Shown in pieces: positions 20,124 through 29,218 of a stretch of 64,000 nt of DNA. The notes beneath the pieces are model-generated. The model was given only the letters and a program-made list of their open reading frames with translations, made no database searches and was not told where the DNA came from. Within the stretch, counting starts at the first letter, position 1. Every line of letters begins with the position of its first letter. The translations under genes and the position numbers were made by a program. The stretch spans positions 1 to 64,000 of the forward strand of contig SCTB01000026.1 of assembly GCA_004297545.1 (NCBI GenBank), given 5' to 3'. The stretch comes from Alphaproteobacteria bacterium. GTDB lineage: Bacteria; Pseudomonadota; Alphaproteobacteria; Micavibrionales; UBA2020.

Positions 20124-22610
20124 TCACGGCCGGGGCTTCGGCCCCTGCGCCGACGGCGGCGTCACGGGCTTGACGCCGGTGGTGGCGGGACTGTCGGGAT
20201 GCGCCGCATCCCAGTCCTTCAGTTCCTTCTTGTACATCTGCAGTTCCTGCATCGCGCCGGCGAGGTCCGCGCGTTCCATCTGCGCCATGGCGATTTTGTC
20301 GAGCGTGTCGCCGCCATGCGCCATCCACTTGGGCAGCACGTTGTCGAGGAAACTGGAATTCGTTGTCAGGATTTCATCCTGCTTTTTGATGCCGGCCTGC
20401 AGCACGCGCTCCAGCTCCGCAATGTTCTTCGGGTCGCGCAGGTCGATTTTCTTGAAATCGCCGATCTTGAACCGTCCGCGCGCATCGCGCTCCAGGGCGC
20501 CCGTGCCGTTCATATTCTCGTTCTTCATGTTTTCGGAATGGTTCCGCAGCGCTGTCGCGATATGCTGGTACCCCAGCACCGAAGGCTTGCCGTCGTCCGC
20601 CTTGTATCCCTCGCGCTTCTGGGCCGCGCCGTTCTGCGCAATCTGGTCGTCGACATCATCCCAGGCGCGCTTGGCCTTCAGCGCGGCATCTCCGGTGATG
20701 GCGACGGCTGTCACCGCGGCCACAGTCAAAACGACAGGGGCGGCCGCGACCGTGATAGCGGCAGCCCCAGTGCCGGCGACGCCGGTGCCGAGCGCTCCCG
20801 TGACCACCGTGGTGATGGCGGCGGCCTCGCCGGTCGAGGCGGCGGCGGTGCCCAGCAGAATGCCCGTCGTGGCCGTCGTAGCCGCGACGGCCCCCCGCTC
20901 GACCTTGTGCTGCGTCGTGTCTTCCTTGCTGATCTGGTAAGCAACGTCGACCGCCGTGACCGCGATGTTGACGACCGGCAGGAACTTACCGGCGCTGGTC
21001 AGGGCCGGGATGGTCTTTCCGGCGGCGGCGGCGATGCCTTCGGTCGCCTGCATGGCCGACGTTACGATGTTCGTTCCCGCGATGGCGCCGCCCACCGTGT
21101 CGCCGCGCTCGATGGCGCTCTTCAGGCCAATGCCGCCCATCACGAGGCCGATGGAGGCGGCCCCCGCGTTGCCGATGCCGCTGGCCCGCGCGGCGTCGAT
21201 ATTCAGCGCCGGGATGCCCTTTTTCGCGGCCAGCTGTTCGGTGATGCTGTTCAGCGTCTCGGGCGCCGCGATCCATTCCGGGTGCGCGCCGGATTCCGCG
21301 GCGATCCATTTAAAGCGCGGGTCCTCGAAATACCCCTTGGGCGACACGTCGCCGCGGTTGCGCTCGAGATAAAAATTGATGTCGGGCGCATTGAAGCCCG
21401 ACGACACGCCGAAGATGGCGTGGTTCACCTCGACGAGGTTCGCGCGGTCGAGTTTCACGTCCTTCAGCGCCGGATTGAGCTCCACAAGATGGTCCCAGGT
21501 CTGCCGGTAGAACTGGCCGACTTCGGAAGGGGCGGTGTTGAGCACGTCAAGCGTCAGCTTCGGCGACAGGGGCTGCGGCGGGATGAACCCCTTCTCCACC
21601 AGCGCCGGCGGCGGCACCGTTCGGTCGTTCAGGAACTGCCAGTGGAAATGGTCCTCGAATTGCGCGGCGTTCATGCCATCCGGCAGCGTATATTCGCCCG
21701 CGATGCCCTTCAGGCCGGTCTGGATCTCGAACTGCCGGGCGGGCTGATGGCTGACGATTGCCCTCTCCTCGGGCGACAACAGCGACATATTGACGCAGCC
21801 GTTCAGGTCGCAGGCGTAGACACTGTGGGGGCCGGGTTTCTGCTGCTGCAGGTATTCCTGCATCGTCTGCTCTGCATTCGCCGTGGTCGCGGGCGTCGTC
21901 CGGGTGCCGGGCGCGTAGTCCCCGTCATGCACCGGCAGCTGCTCGTTCAGGCCGCGCACGGAAACGCGCTCCGGCGGCGCCTTCATCATGTCGCCCCACC
22001 GCTGCAATGTCGCGGGACCGTCGAACATGGAGGGGTCCATCACCATCTGCTGCACCGTGCCGTCCGGCATCTCGACGGGCAGCGTGGGCGCTACGTGATA
22101 CCACCATCTGGTCTTCGCCCCGTTCCGCGCCTGGATCAGCAGCGTCCCGTGATCGCCTTCAAACCCCCAGGCCTTCGAGGGCGTCTGCCCCATTTCGATG
22201 AGCCGCGTGGCCATAAGGTGCGCGCGCGCATAGCAGCCGTCCTTGGCGAAACCGAAAGCAATGTCCGGCATCGCGGCCAGCCGCTCAAAAATCTGCTGCG
22301 CCTGCGCGGGCGTCACCGGCTTTGGCGCCAGTTCAGGGAAAAAGGGCTGGGGTGGCGGCGGGGGCGGATTCTCCTCAGCGTAGTACCGCCCCGTTTGAGG
22401 TGGCGCGAAGCGGCTCACTTCATTTGTGCGCTGCGGCGCCAGGCCGCCGCTGGGGGGCTGGAGTATGGCTCCGTCGCTGAGCGGCTGCAGCCTGAATTCG
22501 GATGGCGGCAGGACGGGCAGATTCGGTTTGTTGGGCCCCACAACCGGCGTTTGCTCCGACGGGGGCGGAACAACTGGCTTCTTTCCACTATCCTGCGGCT
22601 GGTCGGGCAT
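20124..22610 (-). CDS. Multidomain protein: Pro-rich N-terminus, protein-glutaminase-like domain, shared 'GIAGEY' domain, long Ala/Gly-rich hydrophobic region
   Basis: FAKDGCYARAHLMATRLIEMG...KAWGFEGDHGTLLIQ...WWYHVAPTLPVEMPDGTVQQMVMDPSMF has the Cys/His/Asp arrangement of protein-glutaminase-like deamidases (C126, H172, D192 by my count). Confidence 0.75.
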   Translation of the reverse strand: MPDQPQDSGKKPVVPPPSEQTPVVGPNKPNLPVLPPSEFRLQPLSDGAILQPPSGGLAPQRTNEVSRFAPPQTGRYYAEENPPPPPPQPFFPELAPKPVTPAQAQQIFERLAAMPDIAFGFAKDGCYARAHLMATRLIEMGQTPSKAWGFEGDHGTLLIQARNGAKTRWWYHVAPTLPVEMPDGTVQQMVMDPSMFDGPATLQRWGDMMKAPPERVSVRGLNEQLPVHDGDYAPGTRTTPATTANAEQTMQEYLQQQKPGPHSVYACDLNGCVNMSLLSPEERAIVSHQPARQFEIQTGLKGIAGEYTLPDGMNAAQFEDHFHWQFLNDRTVPPPALVEKGFIPPQPLSPKLTLDVLNTAPSEVGQFYRQTWDHLVELNPALKDVKLDRANLVEVNHAIFGVSSGFNAPDINFYLERNRGDVSPKGYFEDPRFKWIAAESGAHPEWIAAPETLNSITEQLAAKKGIPALNIDAARASGIGNAGAASIGLVMGGIGLKSAIERGDTVGGAIAGTNIVTSAMQATEGIAAAAGKTIPALTSAGKFLPVVNIAVTAVDVAYQISKEDTTQHKVERGAVAATTATTGILLGTAAASTGEAAAITTVVTGALGTGVAGTGAAAITVAAAPVVLTVAAVTAVAITGDAALKAKRAWDDVDDQIAQNGAAQKREGYKADDGKPSVLGYQHIATALRNHSENMKNENMNGTGALERDARGRFKIGDFKKIDLRDPKNIAELERVLQAGIKKQDEILTTNSSFLDNVLPKWMAHGGDTLDKIAMAQMERADLAGAMQELQMYKKELKDWDAAHPDSPATTGVKPVTPPSAQGPKPRP

Positions 22611-22706
22611 GCATGCTCCGCAACAGTTGTATTTCCATCAGGCGCAAGTCACGTCAGGCTTTGTCAATCATTGGTCCATCAGGCAAAAGCGTTCTGCGGC
22701 GATACG

Positions 22707-22904
22707 TCACCGGACGCTCAGGATTTTCAGCTCGCGGTCGAAGGTAAAGGAAATCTCTTTTCTGGCGTCGCGCGCCTCCCGGATTTTGGCGCAGAGGTCT
22801 TTTTCCGTTAGCGGCACCTGGAAGTAGCCGTCATGCGCGGGGAAAGACACCAGCAGTGCCCCCTCCTCCTCGAAAATCTTGCGGATGACGCCCTTCGATT
22901 CCAT
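22707..22904 (-). CDS. Hypothetical small protein, 'HDGYFQ' family, paralog 1
   Basis: MESKGVIRKIFEEEGALLVSFPAHDGYFQVPLTEKDLCAKIREARDARKEISFTFDRELKILSVR; paralogous to the next gene. Confidence 0.65.
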   Translation of the reverse strand: MESKGVIRKIFEEEGALLVSFPAHDGYFQVPLTEKDLCAKIREARDARKEISFTFDRELKILSVR

Positions 22905-22909
22905 TGTTC

Positions 22910-23170
22910 CTATCCGTTTCCGGGCTTTGCGCGCGCTGCCCCCGACGGCGACGGCGGCTCCACCGGCTTGTCCTGCACGAAGAGGATTTTCGCTTCCTTG
23001 TTGAAAGCGAAAGAAATTTCCCGGTTCAGGTCGCGGGATTGAACGACTTTCTCGCGCGCGGCGGCGTCGCCGGCGGGCAACTGGAAATACCCGTCGTGAT
23101 TTCTGAAGGAAACAAATTCGACGCCGTCTTCCTCGACGATACGGCGCACGACGCCGCTGGATTCAATCAT
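22910..23170 (-). CDS. Hypothetical small protein, 'HDGYFQ' family, paralog 2
   Basis: MIESSGVVRRIVEEDGVEFVSFRNHDGYFQLPAGDAAAREKVVQSRDLNREISFAFNKEAKILFVQ. Confidence 0.68.
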   Translation of the reverse strand: MIESSGVVRRIVEEDGVEFVSFRNHDGYFQLPAGDAAAREKVVQSRDLNREISFAFNKEAKILFVQDKPVEPPSPSGAARAKPGNG

Positions 23171-23381
23171 TTGGGGCTTCCCCTGCGATGAAGCTCATGA
23201 AAACCAATGATTTATTATACACTTTATGGGCAATAACGCGCCACCGGAAAACAGGCCCCGGCTGGAAAACTCCTTCTTAATCAGTACGTTATTTACGCTC
23301 GAAAAATGCAGGACGCCGTGCCATGATACCCCCGATTCTAGGGTATACGGCAGCTTTTAAAAAAGTAGAGGAGAACAGAAC

Positions 23382-24392
23382 ATGTCCGTCAAAGTCGCCA
23401 TCAATGGTTTCGGCCGCATCGGCCGCCTGGTCCTGCGTTCCATCATGGAAAGCGGCCGCAACGACGTCACCGTCGTCGGCATCAACGATCTCGCGACCTC
23501 GGAAGCGAACGCGCATCTCCTGAAATACGACAGCGTCCACGGGCGCTTCTCCGGCGAGGTGAAGGTGAGCGGCACGAAGCTGATCGTCAACGGCCACGAA
23601 ATCACCATGACGCAGGTGAAGGACCCGACGCAGCTGCCGTGGAAAGACCTCGGCGTCGACATCACGATGGAATGCACGGGCATCTTCACCAAAAAAGAAG
23701 ATGCGATGAAGCATGTCGCAGCCGGCGCGAAAAAAGTTCTTATCTCCTCCCCCGCGACCGACGAAGACATCACCGTCGTCTACGGCGTGAACCATGACAA
23801 GCTGGAAGCAAAACACGTCGTCGTCTCCAATGCGTCCTGCACGACAAACTGCCTTGCGCCTGTCGCCTATGTGCTGCACAAGGCCATCGGCATCAAGCAC
23901 GGCTTCATGACGACGATCCACAGCTATACCGGCGACCAGAACACGGTCGACACGATGCACAAGGACCTGCACCGCGCGCGCGCCGCCGGCATCAACCTCA
24001 TCCCGACCTCGACCGGCGCCGCCAAGGCCGTCGGCCTCGTGCTGCCGGACCTCAAGGGCAAGCTCGACGGCACCTCGATCCGCGTTCCGACCCCGAACGT
24101 GTCGGTGGTCGATTTCAAATTCACCGCGAACAAACCGACGTCGGTGGAAGAAGTGAACAAGGCGATTTCGGACGCCGCCGCAAGCGGCCCGCTGAAAGGC
24201 ATCCTCGGCACCTATTCCGAGCCGCTGACGTCGACGGATTTCAACCACGACCCGCGCTCCTCGATCTTCGGGCTGAAGGAGACCAAGGTCATCGACGGCA
24301 CCTTCGTGCGCGTGATGAGCTGGTACGACAACGAATGGGGCTTCTCGAACCGCATGTCGGACACCGCGGTCGCGATGGCGAAGCTGAAGTAA
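23382..24392 (+). CDS. gap: Glyceraldehyde-3-phosphate dehydrogenase, type I
   Basis: VAINGFGRIGRLVLRS, SNASCTTNCLAPVAYVLH, SWYDNEWGFSNRM. Confidence 0.98.
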   Translation: MSVKVAINGFGRIGRLVLRSIMESGRNDVTVVGINDLATSEANAHLLKYDSVHGRFSGEVKVSGTKLIVNGHEITMTQVKDPTQLPWKDLGVDITMECTGIFTKKEDAMKHVAAGAKKVLISSPATDEDITVVYGVNHDKLEAKHVVVSNASCTTNCLAPVAYVLHKAIGIKHGFMTTIHSYTGDQNTVDTMHKDLHRARAAGINLIPTSTGAAKAVGLVLPDLKGKLDGTSIRVPTPNVSVVDFKFTANKPTSVEEVNKAISDAAASGPLKGILGTYSEPLTSTDFNHDPRSSIFGLKETKVIDGTFVRVMSWYDNEWGFSNRMSDTAVAMAKLK

Positions 24393-25568
24393 TTATATTA
24401 TTCGCAGCGCAATCGAGCAGGCGATGCAGAAGGCTACGATAAGGATCGGCGGCGCGTTCAGCTTTTCCAGCATCACGTAGCCTGCGGCAGCCGCTGCGAA
24501 ATCGGCGCCGCCCTTGACGGCGGAATCAAATACAGGATGGTAGAGCGCGGCCGCCAGCACGCCGACCACGGCCGCGTTGATGCCCGACAGAGCGCCGCGC
24601 GCCCTGGGATGCGCGCCGAACCATCCCCACACCGGCGCGGCCGCGACGGCCAGCAGCAATCCCGGCAGGAAAATCGCCAGCAACGCGGCGGCAGACCACA
24701 GCCCCGCCTGCCCTTCCGGCGCGGCTGCGGCGCCAAGATAGGCGGCAATCGTAAAGAGCGGCCCCGGCAATGCCTGTGCCGCGCCATAGCCTGCCAGAAA
24801 GACATCGTTGTTCAGCATCGCCGGCACCATCGCTTCATGCAGCAGCGGGAGGACGACATGCCCGCCGCCGAAAACGAAAGTTCCCGCGTGATAGAACACA
24901 TTGGTTGCCTGCAACAGCCCGCCCGGCATCAGCGCGGAAAAGACGCTGAAACCCGCAAGCAGAAGCAGGAACGCCGCCGCCGCGAAAACAGCCGCGCCGC
25001 GCCTCACGGGAAGACGCAGGCGCTTTGTCTTTTCATGTTTTTCGCGGCACCATAAAAATCCGGCGAGAGCGCCCAGCAGGAGCGCCGCCGTCTGGGCGAG
25101 AGCGCCCTCCATCAGAACCGCCGCGCCCATTGCCGCGAGAGCGACGCACGCCGTCAGACGGGTGACGCAAAACCGCGCCGCCATCACGCGCACGGCCTGC
25201 GCGACCACGGCGACCGCTGCGAGTTTCAGCCCGTGCAGCACGGGTTCCGCCTGAACCTGCGGCGCGTAAACGGCAAAAAGATACATCAGCACCGCCGAGG
25301 GCAGCGTAAACCCGGCCCATGACAGCAGCGCGCCCGTCCATCCCGCACGTTTCAGTCCGATGAGGAAATTCACCTGGCTGCTGGCCGGCCCCGGCAGCAG
25401 TTGGCACAGGGCCACGATTTGCGAAAATGTTTCGTGATCCAGCCATTTTTTCTCGCGCACATAGACGCGCTCGAAATAGCCGAGATGCGCGACCGGCCCG
25501 CCGAAAGACGTCAGGCCGAGGCGCAGGGATTCGATCAGTACTTCCCGCGCATTGCCCTTTTTGGCCAT
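24393..25568 (-). CDS. chrA: ChrA-type chromate transporter family protein
   Basis: LRLGLTSFGGPVAHLGYFERVYVREKKWLDHETFSQIVALCQLLPGPASSQVNFLIGLKRAGWTGALLSWAGFTLPSAVLM; duplicated two-domain architecture. Confidence 0.88.
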   Translation of the reverse strand: MAKKGNAREVLIESLRLGLTSFGGPVAHLGYFERVYVREKKWLDHETFSQIVALCQLLPGPASSQVNFLIGLKRAGWTGALLSWAGFTLPSAVLMYLFAVYAPQVQAEPVLHGLKLAAVAVVAQAVRVMAARFCVTRLTACVALAAMGAAVLMEGALAQTAALLLGALAGFLWCREKHEKTKRLRLPVRRGAAVFAAAAFLLLLAGFSVFSALMPGGLLQATNVFYHAGTFVFGGGHVVLPLLHEAMVPAMLNNDVFLAGYGAAQALPGPLFTIAAYLGAAAAPEGQAGLWSAAALLAIFLPGLLLAVAAAPVWGWFGAHPRARGALSGINAAVVGVLAAALYHPVFDSAVKGGADFAAAAAGYVMLEKLNAPPILIVAFCIACSIALRII

Positions 25569-25723
25569 GAAACCATCCCCTGCTGCCTGCCCGCCCATCA
25601 TAGCCAAAAGCAACCCGTTCACTCAATATCAACCCACTGAATTTATTACGTTTTTATTTCCTGCTTAAACCCCGGTTAAACACATTATGGTAAAATACTA
25701 CAGTGGGAGTCTAAGTACCAACA

Positions 25724-28700
25724 ATGGCAGACGGCATTGCACCATTTGCCCCGACGCCTGTTGTCCGTAGCGCTTTTGCGGGGGGAACGCAAAAGACCGC
25801 ACCGTCCGTGCTGGATCTCGGCTCATACTATCTGACCCGAAATCCGCGCGCGGAATCACTTGCGCGCGTGTTTTCCCGCCCCTCCTCCGGTGACGTCTTC
25901 GCGAATGTCGAGGGTTTCCTTGCGGCGGCTTCCGCGGCAGACCAGAATTTCAGCGCGGAACAGGGGAGCGCGGCCGCGAAGAATTCCGCGAATGCCGCCT
26001 ACGCCGCCGCGCTCGACCTCCTCGCCAAACGCGAGACGCCGGCCGAAAAATATCTCCGGCAACTGCTGGAGGCGCCTCCGCCCAAGGCAGCGCCGCCGCT
26101 GGCAGCCGCCCCTGCCACGCTGAAGCTCGCGACGAACGCGGCGGGTGAGCTAGAGGAAGGCTCCTTCCTGACGATCACGTCTTCGCAATTGTCCGCCACG
26201 GCGGATAGCGCCGTGAACAACAACATCAGATACAACGTCACCGGCGGCCCGGTGAACGGGTACCTGACGCTGGCGGGCGACCCGGGCGCGGCCCTCGTTT
26301 CCTTTACGCAGGCGCAGGTCAACGCGGGGCTTGTGCGCTATGTCCATAACGGCACGGATACGGCGTCGGACAGTTTCAGCTTCACCGTCAACGCCGGGGC
26401 GGAAAGCCTGAAGGGAAGCTTCCTGCTGGCGATAACGCCTTCCGACGATGCGCCGGAGCTTGTCGCGAATACCGGGGCTGCGCTGGATGAAGGCGATTCC
26501 GTGGTGCTGACGACCGCGCAGCTGAATGCGACGGACGTGGATACGATTAACAGCAATCTTGTATATACCGTCACTTCCGGCCCGGCGCACGGGCGGCTGG
26601 AGCTGACCACGGACCCCGGGACGGCGATCACCTCCTTCACGCAGTCGGAACTTGCCGCAGGACGCCTGCGCTATGTGAACGACGGGTCAGAATTCGCCGC
26701 CGACAGCTTTACCTTCACGCTTTCCGACGAAACGACCGCGCTGGCGCCGGCCACGTTCAATTTCACGATCAGCCCGGTCGACGACGCGCCGGTGCTGACC
26801 AACGCAGGCGCCTCCGTCACCGAAGGCGATACGCTGACCCTCGACACCGGGGCGCTGGGCGCGACCGACGCCGACACGGGCGACAGCAGCCTGGTCTTTA
26901 CCGTCACCTCGGGGCCCGCGGCCGGCTACCTGCAGCTGTCGACAGACCCCGGCACGGCGATCACGTCTTTCACGCAGGCAGACCTCGCTCTCGGCATCGT
27001 GCAGTATGTGCATGACGGTTCTGAAACCACGGCGGACAGCTTCGGTTTTTCGCTCACCGACGGCACCACCACGATCAATGATACATTCAATATAACTGTC
27101 GTTCCCGAAGACGACGCGCCGCAGCTGACGAATAACGGCCTGACGGTGACGGAAGATTCCTCGGCGATCATCACCACCGCGGACCTCACCGCAGCAGATC
27201 CGGATACGGCGGACAGTGACCTGGTCTATTCCCTCTCCTCCCTGCCCGTGAACGGGTATCTTGAACTCACGACGAATGCGGGTGTTTCCATCACCTCCTT
27301 CACGCAGTCCGACCTTGCCGCCGGCATCGTCAATTACGTGCACGACGGCTCCGAAACCACGGCGGACAGTTTCATCTTCACGCTTTCCGATCAGACGACG
27401 ACGCTTTCCGCTGCGACGTTCAATATCACCATCGACCCTGCGGACGATCCGCCGCAACTGACCAACAACGGCCTGTCGGTTTCCGAGGGCGGCACAATCG
27501 CGCTCACCACCGCGGACCTGAATGCGAGTGACGCCGATACGGCGGATGCCGGGCTTGTCTATACCCTGACCTCCGCGCCCGTGAACGGACAACTGGAGCT
27601 TTCGACCAATCCGGGCGCCGCCATCATCTCCTTCACGCAGGCCGATTTGGCCGCGGGCCTTGTGCAATACGTGCATGACGGTTCGGAAACGACGGCGGAC
27701 AGCTTCAGCTTCGACCTGACGGACGGCACGACCACGCTGCCCGGCAATACATTCAATATCTCTGTCGCCGCCGTGGACGATGCGCCCGCGCTGGCGACCA
27801 ATACCGGCGCGACGGTGACCGAGGGGGCTTCCGCCCTCATCGGCTCCGCGCAGCTCAGCGCCACCGATGCGGATACGGCAAGCGCGAACCTCGTCTATAC
27901 AGTCACCACCGCGCCCGCCGCCGGTTACCTGGAGCTGACCACGAACGCGGGCGTCGCGATTACCTCCTTCACGCAGGCCGATCTTGACGCGGGTATCGTC
28001 AATTATGTCCACGACGGATCAGAGGCTTCGGCGGACAGCTTTACCTTCACGCTTTCCGACGGGACGACGACGCTGGGCGCCTCCAATTTCAATATCACGG
28101 TCAGCCCCGTCGATGACGCGCCGCAACTGACGAACAACGGCGCGATCGTCACCGAGGGGAATTCCGCGATTCTCACGACGGCGGAACTTGACTCTTCGGA
28201 CCCGGACACGGCGAATACGAGCCTTGTCTATACCGTCACCTCCGCGCCCGTGAACGGATACCTGGAGCTGACCACGAACGCGGGCGTCGCCATCACGTCA
28301 TTCACGCAGGCCGACCTTGACGCCGGGATCGTGAACTACGTCCATAACGGTTCGGAGGCGACGACGGACAGCTTTGCCTTCAGCCTGTCCGACGGCACGA
28401 CGACGCTGCCGGGTAATACATTTAATATTACCGTCACCCCGGTCGACGACGCTCCCGTGCTGGCGACGAATGCGCCCGCCGCGCTGAATGAGGGCGCGAC
28501 CGTAACTGTCACGACAGCGAACCTGAACGTGACGGATGTGGATACGGCGAATTTCAACCTGACCTATACGCTGACCTCCAATCCCTCGAACGGATACCTG
28601 CAGTACAGCACCAGCCCCGGCACGGCGATCACGTCGTTCACGCAGGCGGATCTGGAGGCGGGGCTCGTAGAATATGTGCATGACGGCTCTGAGACGACAT

Positions 28701-29119
28701 CGGACAGCTTTACCTTTATCGTCTCCGACCTCACGACGACGCTCTCCGCCTCGACCTTCGCCATCAGCGTCAACCCGGTCGACGACGCGCCCGTGCTGAC
28801 CACGAACACGGGAACGACCGTCAGCATCTTTGGCGGTTCCACAATCATCACGACATCGAAACTGAGCGCTTCGGACGTCGATACCGCGCCTTCCAGCATC
28901 GTGTTCAGCCTCACGGCATCCCCGACGCAGGGGCGTCTTGAACTGACGACCAACCCCGGCGCCGCCATCACCTCGTTCACACAGGCCGACATCGACGCAG
29001 GGCGGCTGCGTTATGTGCACACGGCCTTCAACTTCAACCCTGACAGCTTCACATTCACCGTCACCGACGGGACGACGACGCTTTCACCGGCTACTTTCAA
29101 TATCACCGTGACGTTCTGA
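25724..29119 (+). CDS. Large repeat protein with about nine tandem CSPG/Cadherin_3-like repeats
   Basis: Repeating unit of about 111 aa: ..DDAPxLTNNGxxVTEGxxxxxTTAxLxAxDxDTAxxxLVYTxTSxPxNGYLELTTNxGxAITSFTQADLxAGIVxYVHDGSExTxDSFxFxLSDGTTTL. Confidence 0.85.
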   Translation: MADGIAPFAPTPVVRSAFAGGTQKTAPSVLDLGSYYLTRNPRAESLARVFSRPSSGDVFANVEGFLAAASAADQNFSAEQGSAAAKNSANAAYAAALDLLAKRETPAEKYLRQLLEAPPPKAAPPLAAAPATLKLATNAAGELEEGSFLTITSSQLSATADSAVNNNIRYNVTGGPVNGYLTLAGDPGAALVSFTQAQVNAGLVRYVHNGTDTASDSFSFTVNAGAESLKGSFLLAITPSDDAPELVANTGAALDEGDSVVLTTAQLNATDVDTINSNLVYTVTSGPAHGRLELTTDPGTAITSFTQSELAAGRLRYVNDGSEFAADSFTFTLSDETTALAPATFNFTISPVDDAPVLTNAGASVTEGDTLTLDTGALGATDADTGDSSLVFTVTSGPAAGYLQLSTDPGTAITSFTQADLALGIVQYVHDGSETTADSFGFSLTDGTTTINDTFNITVVPEDDAPQLTNNGLTVTEDSSAIITTADLTAADPDTADSDLVYSLSSLPVNGYLELTTNAGVSITSFTQSDLAAGIVNYVHDGSETTADSFIFTLSDQTTTLSAATFNITIDPADDPPQLTNNGLSVSEGGTIALTTADLNASDADTADAGLVYTLTSAPVNGQLELSTNPGAAIISFTQADLAAGLVQYVHDGSETTADSFSFDLTDGTTTLPGNTFNISVAAVDDAPALATNTGATVTEGASALIGSAQLSATDADTASANLVYTVTTAPAAGYLELTTNAGVAITSFTQADLDAGIVNYVHDGSEASADSFTFTLSDGTTTLGASNFNITVSPVDDAPQLTNNGAIVTEGNSAILTTAELDSSDPDTANTSLVYTVTSAPVNGYLELTTNAGVAITSFTQADLDAGIVNYVHNGSEATTDSFAFSLSDGTTTLPGNTFNITVTPVDDAPVLATNAPAALNEGATVTVTTANLNVTDVDTANFNLTYTLTSNPSNGYLQYSTSPGTAITSFTQADLEAGLVEYVHDGSETTSDSFTFIVSDLTTTLSASTFAISVNPVDDAPVLTTNTGTTVSIFGGSTIITTSKLSASDVDTAPSSIVFSLTASPTQGRLELTTNPGAAITSFTQADIDAGRLRYVHTAFNFNPDSFTFTVTDGTTTLSPATFNITVTF

Positions 29120-29218
29120 CCCCGAAGGGGGATTTTCCCTGATTTTACGGTCTTTTTCGCCGCTTGATTGGGGGGCAAAGACAGCATAATATACCCTCAA
29201 AACAATGGAGGGTTATTC

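Noticed and set aside
19944-22811. 955-aa plus-strand ORF
   Set aside because: Lies opposite the deamidase-like gene; Arg/His/Gly-rich shadow translation typical of GC-rich antisense frames, while the minus strand shows coherent domain motifs.
26687-28012. 441-aa minus-strand ORF with repeats
   Set aside because: Its repeats mirror the plus-strand cadherin-like repeats; no independent signal.
25724-29119. Regular ~333-bp repeats considered as a CRISPR or satellite array
   Set aside because: Units are long, stay in one reading frame and encode conserved protein repeats; no short repeat-spacer pattern. No CRISPR array was seen anywhere in the window.
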